From Acridotheres tristis (taxonomy: Eukaryota; Chordata; Aves; Passeriformes; Sturnidae): a stretch of DNA of 64,000 bases. This document shows positions 51,135-63,666 of this stretch, piece by piece (the stretch's first letter is position 1; every line of letters starts with the position of its first letter). A program made the position numbers and the translations under genes. A model generated the notes under the pieces. It worked only from the letters and a program-made list of their open reading frames with translations, made no database searches and was not told the DNA's origin. The DNA is taken from positions 21,223,736 to 21,287,735 of the forward strand of contig CM072893.1 of assembly GCA_037013685.1 (NCBI GenBank). Direction: 5' to 3'.

Positions 51135-54100
51135 GCCATATATTGCAGATGTGTATATAGAAATTAGAAAACTTAGAAAAGTTTGTTTCTACTATTTTAT
51201 CCCAATCCCATTTCTTAAGGTTGGGGATTTATGCAGATAAGTAGAAAAGAAAGGAAAATGGTTCCTTATTAATTATGGAAATTTTTTGCAATTCAGTTGG
51301 ATTGTTCATTTTGAGATCTACCTTGAGACCGAATGAAAGGAAGACAAAAGCAAAGCAGCACAGAAGAAGACTTGGAATTTGCTAAAGCAACCTTTCTTAC
51401 TTAAATGATGGTATGTTTAGCAGAGTTGTTAGCCTTTACTAACTGGTGATACAAATCACATGCTAATTCAGACTGTTCTGTGCAGTCCAAAATGTGCATT
51501 TGTAGCCTCTCACTGTCTGTTGTCAACAGGACTGAAATCATCCTGTTGATGAAGGCACAGTTACCTTCAGGACTATTCAAAACTATAGATGCCAATGATG
51601 GCAAAAACAATGTTCATGCCTCTGCAGCTATGCCTGCAATTCATTATCAGCTTCTCAATCTCAAAAACTGAAATCCCAAGTGAAGTATTAATTCAAATGG
51701 AGTTGAAAAAGTATACTGGATAGAAAAGCTGGGTAAGGAGAGGACACAAGTGTTACTCTTGAAGTGGTCTGGTCTAATAATGGCAAATTAGATCTCAGTC
51801 AGACTAATCAAGTACTTGACTGCTCTCCCAGAGCCCAGACTAGTGTCCTAACAGCAGCCCTTCAAACACCTCTTAATGACATAGCACTCCTGTTAAATAT
51901 TAAAGCATTTCAGGTTTGGTGTTCTGCAGAAGGAACGTCAATTAGGAAACTTCAGAATGCGAATGGCCTTGCAGTAGTGATCTCCAGTACGTGTTGTAGG
52001 TACAATTAATATGCTTAGATATTATGAGAAACACAACATGGCTTTTTTATTACAAACAAAGCTAAGCTTGCTAGAATTGACTGAAATTAAATCTCTTATG
52101 AAAGTGAAGCAGTAGTTTCACTGGTAGAACTGAATTGAGGTTTTTTTAAACAGCGACTAATCGTTAAGTCAACTTTCAAGCTTAATAACAATTTCTATCT
52201 GTGCATATGCATGTCAGTGTTTGCTCTTTGTTGTTCAATTGAAGACATTTGTTTTAATTTATTTAATTGGTTTTATTTTGGGTTTAATATTACTGAGTTC
52301 TTATTTTTTTAAAGTCAACATTATTTGATATTGTTATTTAATATTTCTGTCATTAAAATGCATGTCTACTACTAAACATCAGCTCTTGAGAATGTTCTTT
52401 AAATACTACTATGTAATGATAGACTGAAAGTTTTTAGGTTTTTGAAATTGACCCATTTTTAGAAATTTTTGCAACATTTGCAGATTCAGAATACAAACAG
52501 CTACTCCATTTATAGAACACTCATTAAAAATGAAGTAGCAATTTAGTACAGGAATAGTTAAGAGGTCAGTGAAAGTCCCTGCAGCCTGGGACTAAGGCAT
52601 TGCCTTTATTTGCCATAGTACTTAAAATTTTTCCTCAGTACGATTAAAAACTGGTAACATAAGCTGTTATTTACCTCAGCTGGACATGCACGGTTAATTT
52701 TCTTATTCTGAGTAGACATATTAAAATAATAAGTGCTGATAATGTAAGCACATGTGCAAATATCCACTTTCAAAGAAGACAGAGGGAGAAAATAATTTCT
52801 CTTGCCTTGAAAAATATTTAATACACATATTTTGAAGTACTTATTAATTATATATGTTTCTATTCTTAGCTGTTTGGTGTGGTTATTATCAAGTGATATA
52901 TACTTGAGTGTCCTTGTTAATATGGGCTGTATTTGTAGAAGCATTTTCTTTGGAAATCTTGTATATTAACGGTAGTTTATTTAGTAGGGATGCATTTTAA
53001 TATTAATTTAGAAGGGATGCATTCAAATTTACTGGAAACTTCTGAAAAAGTTGCTTTATGTTTCCATGTCTATGGAGTCTTGAAATGTTGTGTGTCAGAA
53101 TTTAATTTTTACAGAAAATTACTGGTTTGAGCCCTTTTTATTCTAGTTTGTTGTTTTTTTGTTCTCCTTGCTCATTTGTCACAGTTAATCAAGCATTTAA
53201 GAATGTGTGGGCAATTCCAACCAATTTTGAAAGGGAGCTATTTACATGAACCTAAAGATTTGCCCTTGTTGAAGTGAAGTTCAAGTACCGGATACAACAA
53301 TCTAGTTAAAATATCCCAGAACTGATGTGGAAGGTCTGCTAAATGAAGGAGATGTTGCTGAAATTGCAGCATGATATTGGGGAAAAAATATATATATATA
53401 TATATATATATATTTCCTGGTTTTCTTTGATTACTAAATAATGTAAGCAAACACTTTTAGACTGAAATATGGCTTTTTATACCCCGAGGAAGTCTAATGT
53501 GTGCCTAAATTCAAGAACATGGCTAAGAACTTTATTGGTTATCTCTGTTCAGTCATGTCTTGAATAGAGAGAAAAATGAAAATGTAGTTCTTAAATTTAG
53601 CTGAGATACTGACAATTGATCATCAAGAAATAATTTCTCAGTGTCAGAGAGGTTGAATAGCCTTAACCAAATAATAAAATGTCAGGTGTAAAAATGTTAT
53701 TGGCTTATTAACATTTATCCCATTCTTATGAACTGTTCCAAAGCTATTAAACTGAGTACAAATAATTCCCACTGGCGGGTGGGGTTTGTAATGTACACTT
53801 ATCATAGAGGAGGTTTATTGCAAAAACATCAGCAGATCTCAGCAAGTGAACTGATGCTTTCATCTAGGCCAATTCCAAAGCAGTGTATTGGCATATTGAA
53901 CTGTGTGGTTGGTTTTAGTCTTGGACTTCAGTAACAAATTAAGGTCCTCTAGAATGCAAACATTTCAATTGACTTATTCTAGTTCATTTGATTATATATT
54001 AAATGACTCTTTTCAGCTACTTTTGCTGTATCTCTTAGGGATTCATTTAGCCTGTTCTAAAAATCAGATTTTGGCTAATTCTTCTTACAAGGAGGCACCA

Positions 54101-54227
54101 ACAAATCAGTATGTAAGAAATTAAGGCAGGCCTGTTACTCCATTATCCAAGAATAACAGAAACATAAAGCCACAATACATAATAATGTAGACTGCAAAAG
54201 AGCTTAACAAGCAACTAGTTAAAGACA
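51135..54227. other. AT-rich non-coding DNA
   Basis: No exon or repeat family recognised except a (TA)n tract at 53389-53413. A short motif (GGGATGCATT) is repeated at about 52986-53022. Confidence 0.65.
53389..53413. repeat. (AT)n microsatellite
   Basis: About twelve uninterrupted AT units. Visible directly. Confidence 0.95.
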
Positions 54228-54925
54228 TAAGACCAACATTATTTCAAATGCATTAGAACAGGAAAATTTACACAGGCAAATTTGCAGCTGATAGTGGATT
54301 ATTTAGAAAAGGAGAAACGAAAGTCAACTGCAAAGTACCTCAGTGATAATGAGTGATAAAGTGACAAGTGAAATTCACTGTTAATAAATATAAAGTGGTT
54401 CTCAAAGGGTGAAAGAATACAAATTTGTACAGAAGAATGGACTTCAAACTGACAATTATTAAGAACTTCACTGTGAGATTATCTATTCACAGCGTATTCA
54501 CTGTGAGCTATGAAAATTGTAGTAAAAGAAAAAGAAAATTTAATGCTACACATTTTTAGAAATAAATAGAATAAATTCGAGAACGTCATGGTTACCAGCA
54601 GTGTCACAATGCTGCACCTGCATCTTGAAAAGGTAAAGAGAAGAATGGGCAGGATGAGTAAGGGATGATTAAATAAATCTTTTAAACAAGGAGCAGGTAG
54701 AACTACAAGCTTTCAGTCTGGGAAGAAGAAAACTGAAGGAGGCTCTGACAAGTTTATTAACTCATGAGTGGTGAGTAAATAGCAAATAGTGGCTGTTCAC
54801 TGGCTCTTTACTGCAAGGGCGTTGGCCATGAGGTGAAACTAGCAGGTGATTGCTTATGGTGAACCAAGGGAAGCATTTTTCAGTTTCACAGAGTTACACC
54901 ATGGAACTCCTCGACACAAGCTGTG
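54228..54925 (+). mobile_element. Long decayed CR1-type LINE, ORF2 C-terminal region
   Basis: Despite heavy decay the + strand keeps the landmarks of an old CR1-type ORF2 in the right order. GACCAACATTATTTCAAATG and CAAATTTGCAGCTGATAGTG correspond to the polymerase region around its Ala-Asp motif. Next come AGTGAAATTCACTGTTAATA, a TGTGAGATTATCTATTCACA block, CACCTGCATCTTGAAAAGGT, AACTCATGAGTGGTGAGTAA, and finally ACACCATGGAACTCC. All frames are broken by stops and indels. This is clearly an older subfamily than the CR1 at 43559-43875. Confidence 0.65.
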
Positions 54926-57032
54926 TTAACAATGATTCAAAAAGTAGTAAGATTTACAGAATTACTGATATTGTCCATTAAAGACTCAAAAGCTCGTGAT
55001 TCTGTTCCAGACAGCCACTGTAGCTCAGACTCACTGACACCTAGGAAAGTGTGCTTGGAAAAATCGCTGCTTGCCTGCCTTGGGTTTGTCACTCCCTCAA
55101 GTGTCCTTGATGGGCCACTGCTAGAGAGGGGATACAAGACAAGTAAATGCTTGGTTCCATCAAGTATGGCCTTTCTTAGATGAAGCATAACAAATGTTTG
55201 AGTTAAAAACACTGCTAACATGCTTTGATTTGCTTGTATCTTCAGAGATGGAGAGCTGGCTTTGTCTCTTCTGTGTTTGTTTTAATTTTATTTAATCTGA
55301 AATTAACATCTCCATTGAGACGAATGGGATACAATTTCTAGACGTTTGTTGTTTGTTACATGAAATTATGATCCTTGCATGACTAATTATATTTTAATTT
55401 GCTCACTGCATATAATAATATCTCTTTTTCTTCATTTAATCACATATCAACTCTTGCCGTGTATTTAATTCCTGTACTTTCTTTTTAATGCATTTGAATG
55501 AAAGTTGTGCTGAGGAGTTCAGTATTTATTGGTAAAAAGCCACTTCAGACTGCACAATTTTAAAGCATAAAAACCCAGTAGGTGGTATCTTTTATTAATT
55601 ACTTGGATTATGGCAGAGACAAGGGTGACTTCAAGACAGGAAGGGTTCAAGCATGCTGGAGAACAGGACTGTGTCAAAATGCTGTTGTTATCTCCAAGAA
55701 AAGGTTTGCATAAAATAGGCTGCAGTTTAATAGAAACAATGGTAAGTAGGAAAGAAGAGAAGTGTTTAACCATGCAAATCCCAGGTGTGGAGTTTTTGGC
55801 TAGATAACAGTTCTGCCCTGAAAAACTTCACATGATTTGATGGATTAGAAACTATGCAAGAATTAATGCCATCTCCAAGAAAAAAAGCGGGGAGAATGTA
55901 AGGATTATTTATATGGACCATAATCTTGTTATTCTCTGTGTTAGTGAGGTGTGATCTGAGTAAAGAGGCCTAGAATTTGGTGTCTTGACTGAATATTGAA
56001 GCAACAGAAAATTTAGAGATCAGTGAGAATGACCAGAGTCTACAACACATGACTCACAGTCTAAAATTAAATGAACTGTGATTGTTATCACATGCCCTCT
56101 TAAGTTTAATCATTTAATCATGTTACTTTGTTCCCTGGTATCTATGAAACATAGAAGCATCTGAGTTTCTAACTTTCTCTGTTTGCTTGCTTAATCTTTT
56201 ATATTTGCAGCCTTTTCCCCTCTGGAATGTGACTCCAATCTGTCATGCTGCTCTGGTTTTCCTTGTCTTCTGAAGATCCAAATTTGCTTTCAATATCAAT
56301 GTCAGACTGTTTGGTCTAATTGTATATTTCCTAGTCTTTACTAAATTAGTGAAAGGCAAAAGCTGGGCTTTGAGAGATAAGAGTGGGAACTATGGCCATT
56401 TAGTCAGAAATTGAGATTTTTTTCTCTCTGCCTCTTTCCACAGAACTCAATAAACAAACACATCCAAATGCATTTAAAATTGTTTAGACTTTATTTATAT
56501 GAAGTTTCTTTGAAAAGTATAATCAGTAAGTTGCTACATATTTCTGTATGACATACCTCCTAGTTATGAAGTTTTCTCCAAGTTAAAAATGCAGTTTTTC
56601 TCAAATTCATCCCTGTTTCATCTGAAGCTCTTGTAAAATCTACTTTTATAGTAGATTTTTTTATATGAGATTTAATACTCTATTTTGAAATATAACTAAA
56701 ACTGTCCTTTTTCTTTGTCGGCAGTTGCTTTCTTTTTGTTTGTGTTCCATAGATCTGCAGTAACATTTAGTGACAATGACACTCCTAGATTAATTGTGCA
56801 TTGTTCAGAGCATATAACTTTGTCAGTTTTAATTTTGTTGCCTTTTTGTTTCTCTGAAATACGTTTTGTGAACTTGTGAGGGAATGAGCAAGGGTTATCT
56901 TAGTTCATTTATCTAATACAGCAGTCAAAGTACAGACTCTGCATTTTTTTACTATCTCCTTATATTGGCAAATTATTTATGCTTGCAATCTTTTGTTGAC
57001 AGCCACCTCTAAAATCCCCCTTCCTTTTGAGA
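54926..57032. other. AT-rich non-coding DNA
   Basis: No exon recognised. About 55590-55700 faintly resembles an old amniote dispersed repeat (TTGGATTATGGCAG motif), but this is too weak to call. Confidence 0.6.
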
Positions 57033-57215
57033 GCGACTGACCAGAATGAAACACACTGTTCTAGTCACTCTGAACCATTAGTTTACCAAAATGCATTAAA
57101 ACTGTACTGACATTTTCTCTTACTGCTTTTGCATAATAATAATGTGCTGGCCTTTGTCCACTGCTGAGCATCCAACTGAAGTTTTCACTGAGATTTTTGA
57201 GTGCTCCATAAAGAA
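57033..57215 (-). mobile_element. Old CR1/L3-type LINE fragment, weak
   Basis: Antisense landmarks of old CR1-type LINEs occur in order: GACCAGAATGAAACACACTG then TTCTAGTCACTCTGAACC, a TATA-rich gap, GTGCTGGCCTTTGTCCACTG and CTGAGCATCCAACTGAAGTT. Very decayed; edges and subfamily are uncertain. Confidence 0.45.
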
Positions 57216-60200
57216 TCCTAAGGGTAGGGCTTCCCAGGAGGTCTAAGGGATCTACGTGTTCATCTCAAATTTGAAATTCAAATTTCAGATGCATCAGAAG
57301 CTCTCAGCCAGTATCTTTTCCTAAGGAGATGTCTGGTGCAAGGTTATGAATTAACTGGATGCTGAGGATTCCTTGTGCATTCCTGCACTTTGCTTTCTGA
57401 GCTATTTTTTTAATCTGCATTAAGTCTTTGCTTTTTTCATCCTGAAACTAATAGTGAAGTACTTTGTCAGAAGGCCAAATAAACTTTGTCAACCTCTTTT
57501 TCACCCCCTGCTCTTTAGCTTGCATGACCGATGGAATCCAAAAGCAGCGTAGAAAATTTTGCTCAGCAAAGTGGGATATGTGTTTGTCCATATGAGAGGG
57601 AGGCATAATCTAAACAAATTTATTTAATTTTAGGATATCATTGCTTCTTTCAATTTTCTCACTAATTTCAGTGTAATTTCTCTCAATTTCCATCAATGAC
57701 AGTGATATTTTTAGTATTGTTCATAGGTTTAAAATATCTTTTGACATGTGGGCTGATATTGCTTGGTAGTTTTTTAGCTCTGTGATTTAAAAATCTCTCC
57801 AGAACACCTGGATGTATTTTTAAACATACATAGTGATTAATTTTTTCCTTTATTGTTCAGCTGTAGCAATGCAACTTAGCATTTCAATCTTAAGGAATTC
57901 ATTTTATGGTTTTCTCCATTCTTCTATCACCTGGACATTCAAGGGATTTGAATTTGCCTGTGTAATATAACTACAAGGTGAGAAATCCAATTCTGAAAAG
58001 CACAAGAGGAAGAGAGGGGAATCTTTCAAAATTTTCATGACTTTGCTACTGAGTAAAAAATACTATGACTGACTTCTGTGGGACTAGAATGAGACCAGTA
58101 AAAATGGTTCTAAAAATTTCACTCAAATTTCATTTTGTCTTCAAGGGGAAATTACTGTGAGAAATCTGAGGTGTAAATTATGAAACACATTAGCTGCTGA
58201 ACATTAACTCCCCATGTGAATAAACAGAGTTTGAGTAAGTTGCTCTATTTGGAAAGCATGTAATCACCTGTAAATTCAAACTCCATCTCACTTTGTTATG
58301 GCATAACTACACAAGGTTTGTTTGATCCAGTTCCCACAAGAAAATGTGAAACCTGAACTCCAATTAATTAAATTTCCACTTGAATCTACTACAATATCAC
58401 ACTTAACCACTTTTGCCTCCCTATAGTACCTGCACTATAGTAGAATCTAAATTTTCTTAAAGTTTGATATGTTTTAACAATCTAAGTTCGTCTGCACTTG
58501 AACATTTGATCCTGAACATATTTCCAGTGCACCCACATTTATCTATTTGCAATCCACTTTTATAATCTACATTTGTCAGCATCAGCTGCATTGCTCATAA
58601 ACCCACATCACTTAAATTCCTTAATCTGCCTATAGTTTTTTCTATTACTGTCTGTTCTGTATTTCTCTGTGTGCTATATATGTGTGTGTGTGTGTTTGCA
58701 CAAGTATAGAACCTAACTGTTCTCACCTGTTTTTCCTACAAATGCTCAATTTTTTGTTTTCCATCACTTCCCTTGTTTTCTCCAATCCTTTTCTCTTTCA
58801 CTAGTGGCCTTGTGGTGCATTTAGTAGTTGGTTATGTGCTGTAATTTAAAGTACTTCACATTCAGTTTCTCTTGCATACTCATACATACACAGCAGATCA
58901 TGAAGTTTAATGAAATAGATTGGACTTCATGATTTATTTCTCCTGGTACTTTTATATTTGACTAAAATATTTCCAGACTCTGAATGACAGTTATATCAGC
59001 TACATATTCTAAATGTCAGAGGAAATAGCTTTATTTTATTACTTTTTTGACATGCTATGCCCTAATTTCTTATATAATTTTGGTAAGTTCCATTGTATAG
59101 GAATCATGATTCTCTCGCATTCAGTAATTGAATCCCTTATTTCTCACACACTGACAAATATTGTTTGATCCCAGGATTTGATTCCGATCTCAAAAATCTT
59201 CTCTGTTTATTGTCTCTAAACTCAAAGTCACTTTTTCTGTTGACTGTAATTCCTCCTAAGGTACCAGTAGTTGTAATAATTTTCCAAGTGCATCCATATC
59301 ACCTCCCTGGAGACAAAAAAACCTTGCAGGTGAAATTTAACCTTCTCTTAATATTAATGTTCTTTTGGCTTAAAATTGATAGATGCTATTAAGAATAAGT
59401 GGGACATGAATGTGAAAATATTTTAGCTAAAAAATGTTGAACTACAAATCTAAGATGAGAATTCAGCACTAAAAATATGAAATCATATATACAATTTATA
59501 GTTCATAGAAGAAATACTGTCCTCCCTTGAGAGGAAAAGCCTATTATCCTTGCTTTAAAACAGAACTGGCATCAATAACCAGAAGCTTACACTGCATACT
59601 TGCACTACCTTTTTACTATGCTATAAACAGAAATAACTATTCCATATTTTATAGTTACAAATTAAATTTCAAATCCAGATTTATTTTCCCTTGTGAGCAC
59701 ATATTTTAAGGTAAGAGGAATGAACACTCATAATCAGAATGCAGAAAAAAAACCTTTTATTGTCACAAAACTAAACATGATGTTGCTTTAAATAGAAGTA
59801 CACATTTCTCACAAACTGGGCTTAGGGGAAATAGTATTATGACTGTATTTTCAAACCACTATATGTGGCAATGGCCAAACACTGAGATACTAAACCCTGC
59901 GAGCAGGCGGATGGGAAGGCTGTGTAAGTAAATTGGAAATTCCAGCAGAGATCCTCTTTCCCTAACTAAATTTCATCATAATCTTTCTGAACTACTGTGG
60001 AATGTGAGGCTTTTTCAAAATATTATAGTTCTTATGAGATGGTACAGGTTTGGACACATCATCAGCTGCAAAGAGGGAGGCTGCAAATGTCTGTAGAGAA
60101 TCTTTACACACACTGGCATATGTTTCTTCCATGTTGCTGCATTGGAAAATTGTTGTATCAGTGCCTAAAAACAGGCAGCCTTCAGTGCCGCTCTCACCCA

Positions 60201-62678
60201 TCCTAAAATGCAAAAAAAAAAAAGCCTCAGGTGCTCAAAATCTTTAAAAATTGCTCCACAATTTATGTAGCGAATTAAGAGTCTCTAGTCTCAGCTTCAG
60301 CACTATCCAACTCCATCTCCATTTTATTAAAGGAGTAAACTCCTATTCTCTCTGTTAAATGGCAGCAGCAATTCATTCTGATTTTATGTGGTTTTAGTCA
60401 GTCTTGGTTTGAAAGTGTTGGTTTGGTGCTTTACTTTCTGTTTTTTATCTATGAATCCCACTGGACTTGAAAATTATCTGGTATTCACAGGTTGACATTT
60501 ATTCTTCAAAATTTTTAAAGTAGCTGCTAAGACACCGATGAAGGAAGCTGCAGAAAAACTACTAATAATACCCTGTTAACACTGCAAAAACTCTGAATGC
60601 ATTCACACGGAGAAAAAAAATATAGTCAGAAGTAAAAGGTACAGTGAGATAATGATTTTCTTTAAAATTTCACCATCCATATTGACTGCTAAGGGTATTC
60701 ATGGGGCAAAGACACAAGGATCAGGATGCACAAGATGTGTATTTTATGTTTAAAATCACCACATACTAACACCTACATCTTTGCTATATATAACAATGTT
60801 TTACTGGTAATGGAGAACAGTGAAAAGAGAAATGAGTACAGATCACCAAATTTTCTTTTTTTAAATTTCCTGAGAAAAATATTAAGTGGACTAGAACAGT
60901 ATGGAATATGTGGATCATAAGCTATATAGTAAGAGGAAAGAATCAATTGCAGATAGAACATGGATCTAGGACCACAGACTTGATCACCTCCTCCTGCAGA
61001 AAAAGTTAAATTTTTTTGCCAGTTTGGAACTAAAATAACAAAACGTTGTGCTTTGAGGATTTTTCTCTTTTATTTGAAAAGGAAGGAGACTGAGAGAGAA
61101 AATGTAAGATAATGGAGGTACTTTTCTCCTCTATGCTATGCTGAAGTATTGGTCACTGGGGAAGTGTCCAGCTGTTGTGGCACTGTGAGACCAGTCTGCT
61201 GTCATACTGTGTCTGCTTGAGTAGCTGAAATCAGGAGATTTAGAATCAATTAAAGTACATGTCTTGTATAGCCTACCCAGACTTAAGAGAATGGCTTTGA
61301 ACATTCTAAGTCTTTATTGCTCTAATTAATATCCAGTTAATTACGAGGATATATCAGATTCCTTTTCTACCTCTGCCTCCTTCTCTGGGTGTTCTTAGGA
61401 CTGTATCAACTCTCTGAATACTGATAAGACCATTCAGATTTAAGGAGAAAAATATGAAATGGTCATTATAAGATAGCTAAGTGCAACAAATGTTTTCCAA
61501 ATTGATACTACAGTTTCAAATAAAAAATTGCTACTAATAAATTTTATTATCATAAACACCAATCATAGTATTCCAATATGAGAGCTAATCTTACCACTCT
61601 CTTATTTTGTCTCCAACCACATCTATTGTAGATCTTTCCAGTTAGAGCTTCTATTGTGACAAACCCTCACCATTTGTCACAAGACACAGATCTTAAAGTC
61701 CACATTCTGAATGTATGTGATGGCTCCTAAATATGATTTTACCTTAAAGACCCAGGTGAAAATTGACAGAGCTTAAAGGTGCCAAAAAATTGCTGTAGGC
61801 ACTCTGAGCAATCAAAGAGCCTTTCTGAGAAGCTGTGACTGATTTGAAGCAAAGCAGCATTAAAGGAAAAGTGTGAAAGACTTGTTTGGGTGCACCATGG
61901 CACTGAGCTATGGGGCAGAAGTGATGCTGTGTGGTGAGGAGCTTGTTCTGCTTGAATTAAATGTGCTGTATAATGCAGTGGTGTAACAACAGAAAATGTT
62001 TTTGTGAGGACACTTTAAACCTGTAGATGCAGAGGATGTTTTTCCACAGGGAAGTTTTCATAACAGTCTGGACTGGGCAGAAAGGGAATTGCTTTGTTTT
62101 CCACTGAAGTGTAGGAGTTTCTGGCGTGTGTGCCTACATCTTTGGTTGTACTACTGACATGCCTATAGGATCAGGCTGTACATGAAAGTTTGAAAAATCT
62201 GGACTGCACAGAAGCTTTCCTGAGTTCTGTCTTTCCTGACTAAAAAGTGGAAAAGACAGTCAAATAGGACTCTGCTAAATCTCAGAAGTCCTAGAGAAAA
62301 TCACTACAATTGTGTGGTATAAGTTGCCTGTTCTCAGACTGTTAAGAGTGATGAGTATTTTTTACTGTATTTTAATGTGCTACTTTGGCAGTGGAAACAA
62401 GTTTGGTAAGGAGCAATGATCTGATTTCTGATTTTCTGTAACAGCCAGAAAATAATCTGCCTTTTACTTGCCCCATGTTTTCAGCTTGTCATCTTTGCCT
62501 CCCAGTATCAGCCTGAGGAGCAGCGTGAGAGACACAGGAGTGTCACACTCGGGGCTGGTTTGTGTGTTGTATTCCAGTTATCAGGCATTTTCAAATGTTC
62601 CCTAAATTGCTTGCATTCCTGTATCTCTACAGCTATCTGCTGGGCTCAATGTGCACATGGCTTGATGATGGATATGTG
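57216..62678. other. AT-rich non-coding DNA
   Basis: No exon or transposon recognised. It contains a TG microsatellite (58676-58696) and a 12-base A run (60212-60223). Overlapping 65-73 codon frames on both strands at about 59992-60247 lack any domain. Confidence 0.6.
58676..58696. repeat. (TG)n microsatellite preceded by TATATA
   Basis: Eight TG units after a short TA run. Visible directly. Confidence 0.9.
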
Positions 62679-62684
62679 TTGAAG
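62679..62684. repeat. Target-site duplication, left copy
   Basis: TTGAAG immediately precedes the TG of the LTR. The identical hexamer follows the CA at the other end (63043-63048), the footprint of integrase-mediated insertion. Confidence 0.85.
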
Positions 62685-63042
62685 TGTAGCCGTGGAAAGG
62701 GGTATTAACCCTTTAGATGCGGTGGAAATAAGGCACAGCTGCATGGTTGTCTTTCATGATAGGAAAGAGACAAGTTTTATTCAGAAACACACTTGCTTAA
62801 ATAGAGCGACTCGCAACTCCAAGGGCAGAAGAAGGATGATTGGTTCAGAGAGAAGACACCTCTTTTCCAGGCCTGGTCACACACCAAAACAGGTGTTCTA
62901 TCTTTGTTCTTAATTCCTCTCTATTTTGACCAAGTTATCATCCTGGGAGAGATTCTCCCCGGCCTTCAGCTGGACCAGCTTATCTGGCCTGGAATATTTT
63001 GCAGGCTGCCATCCTCCTAGCTTTCTCAAGTGTGTGTCCACA
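62685..63042 (-). mobile_element. Solo LTR of an endogenous retrovirus
   Basis: A 358-bp element begins TGTAGCCG and ends GTCCACA, giving the TG...CA ends of retroviral LTRs, and is flanked by a perfect 6-bp duplication. Promoter signals read on the minus strand in the correct order: a CCAAT box (ATTGG on +, 62839-62843), a TATA-like TATTTAA (62797-62803 region) and a poly(A) signal AATAAA (TTTATT on +, 62776-62781). No gag, pol, env, primer-binding site or second LTR is found nearby, so this is the product of LTR-LTR recombination. A 6-bp duplication fits the alpharetrovirus or betaretrovirus/ERVK-like groups of avian elements; the exact family is not identified. The + strand frame over this region is a shadow. 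Confidence 0.9.
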
Positions 63043-63048
63043 TTGAAG
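63043..63048. repeat. Target-site duplication, right copy
   Basis: TTGAAG directly after the LTR's terminal CA, identical to the left copy. No mismatch suggests an insertion that is not ancient. Confidence 0.85.
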
Positions 63049-63666
63049 GACTTGAGATTCTATTCAAGAAACGTTGTATCTATTAATTTCTTTTCTAATA
63101 TGTTTGCCTGTTCTGTATTGCAGTGTATTTACCTTCTTTATTAGAAAGAGTTTGTTTACCAGTGGAAGACGGAGTTTTGACTAATATATTTATTTTAGTA
63201 ATATGTTTTAATATATTTTACTAATATATTTATTAATCAGTGTTAAGAACTGCTAAGCAGTTGCTTTCTGTGGTCTCTTCAAGTCCTACTTGTTTGCTTA
63301 CTTTGAGAAAAGAAGAACTATGAGGTCCTTTCTGTATAATTTTTGATTCTTTGATGCCTAAAGTCTCTCACCATACCTAAACTCAGTCTGGATTTAGTTT
63401 CTTGGCTTTGTAAATCCCATTATTTTATCAAAAATTCATACTCACTCACACTGTTTTTCTCTGACCTTTATCTTGATCTTCTCTTTCAGGGCCTGTACCA
63501 GTATCCAAAATCTCCAAATTAAATTTTCAATCTTAAGTCCATCATTGATTTATTATTTCAGCTTCTTTATATTATCTCACTTCCTCTGTTCTGTAGTCAT
63601 TCTTTAAAAAAAAAAAATTCCTGAGCTCTTATTTTTTCTTAAATTTTTTTCAATCATCCTTTATAA
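63049..63666. other. AT-rich non-coding DNA
   Basis: No gene or repeat family recognised. It contains imperfect TAATATATTTA tandem units (63184-63236) and a 12-base A run (63606-63617). Confidence 0.65.
63184..63236. repeat. Imperfect AT-rich tandem repeat
   Basis: Two to three copies of a CTAATATATTTATT-like unit with intervening TTTTAATATATTTTA. Visible directly. Confidence 0.75.

Noticed and set aside
55590..55700. Possible old amniote dispersed repeat (TTGGATTATGGCAG motif)
   Set aside because: One short motif match followed by weak similarity; not enough to name a family.
59992..60247. Overlapping 65-73 codon frames on both strands
   Set aside because: Open on both strands with no domain, no splice structure and no conservation data; chance frames.
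62692..62913. 73-codon plus frame
   Set aside because: It lies antisense inside the solo LTR, across its promoter and poly(A) signals.
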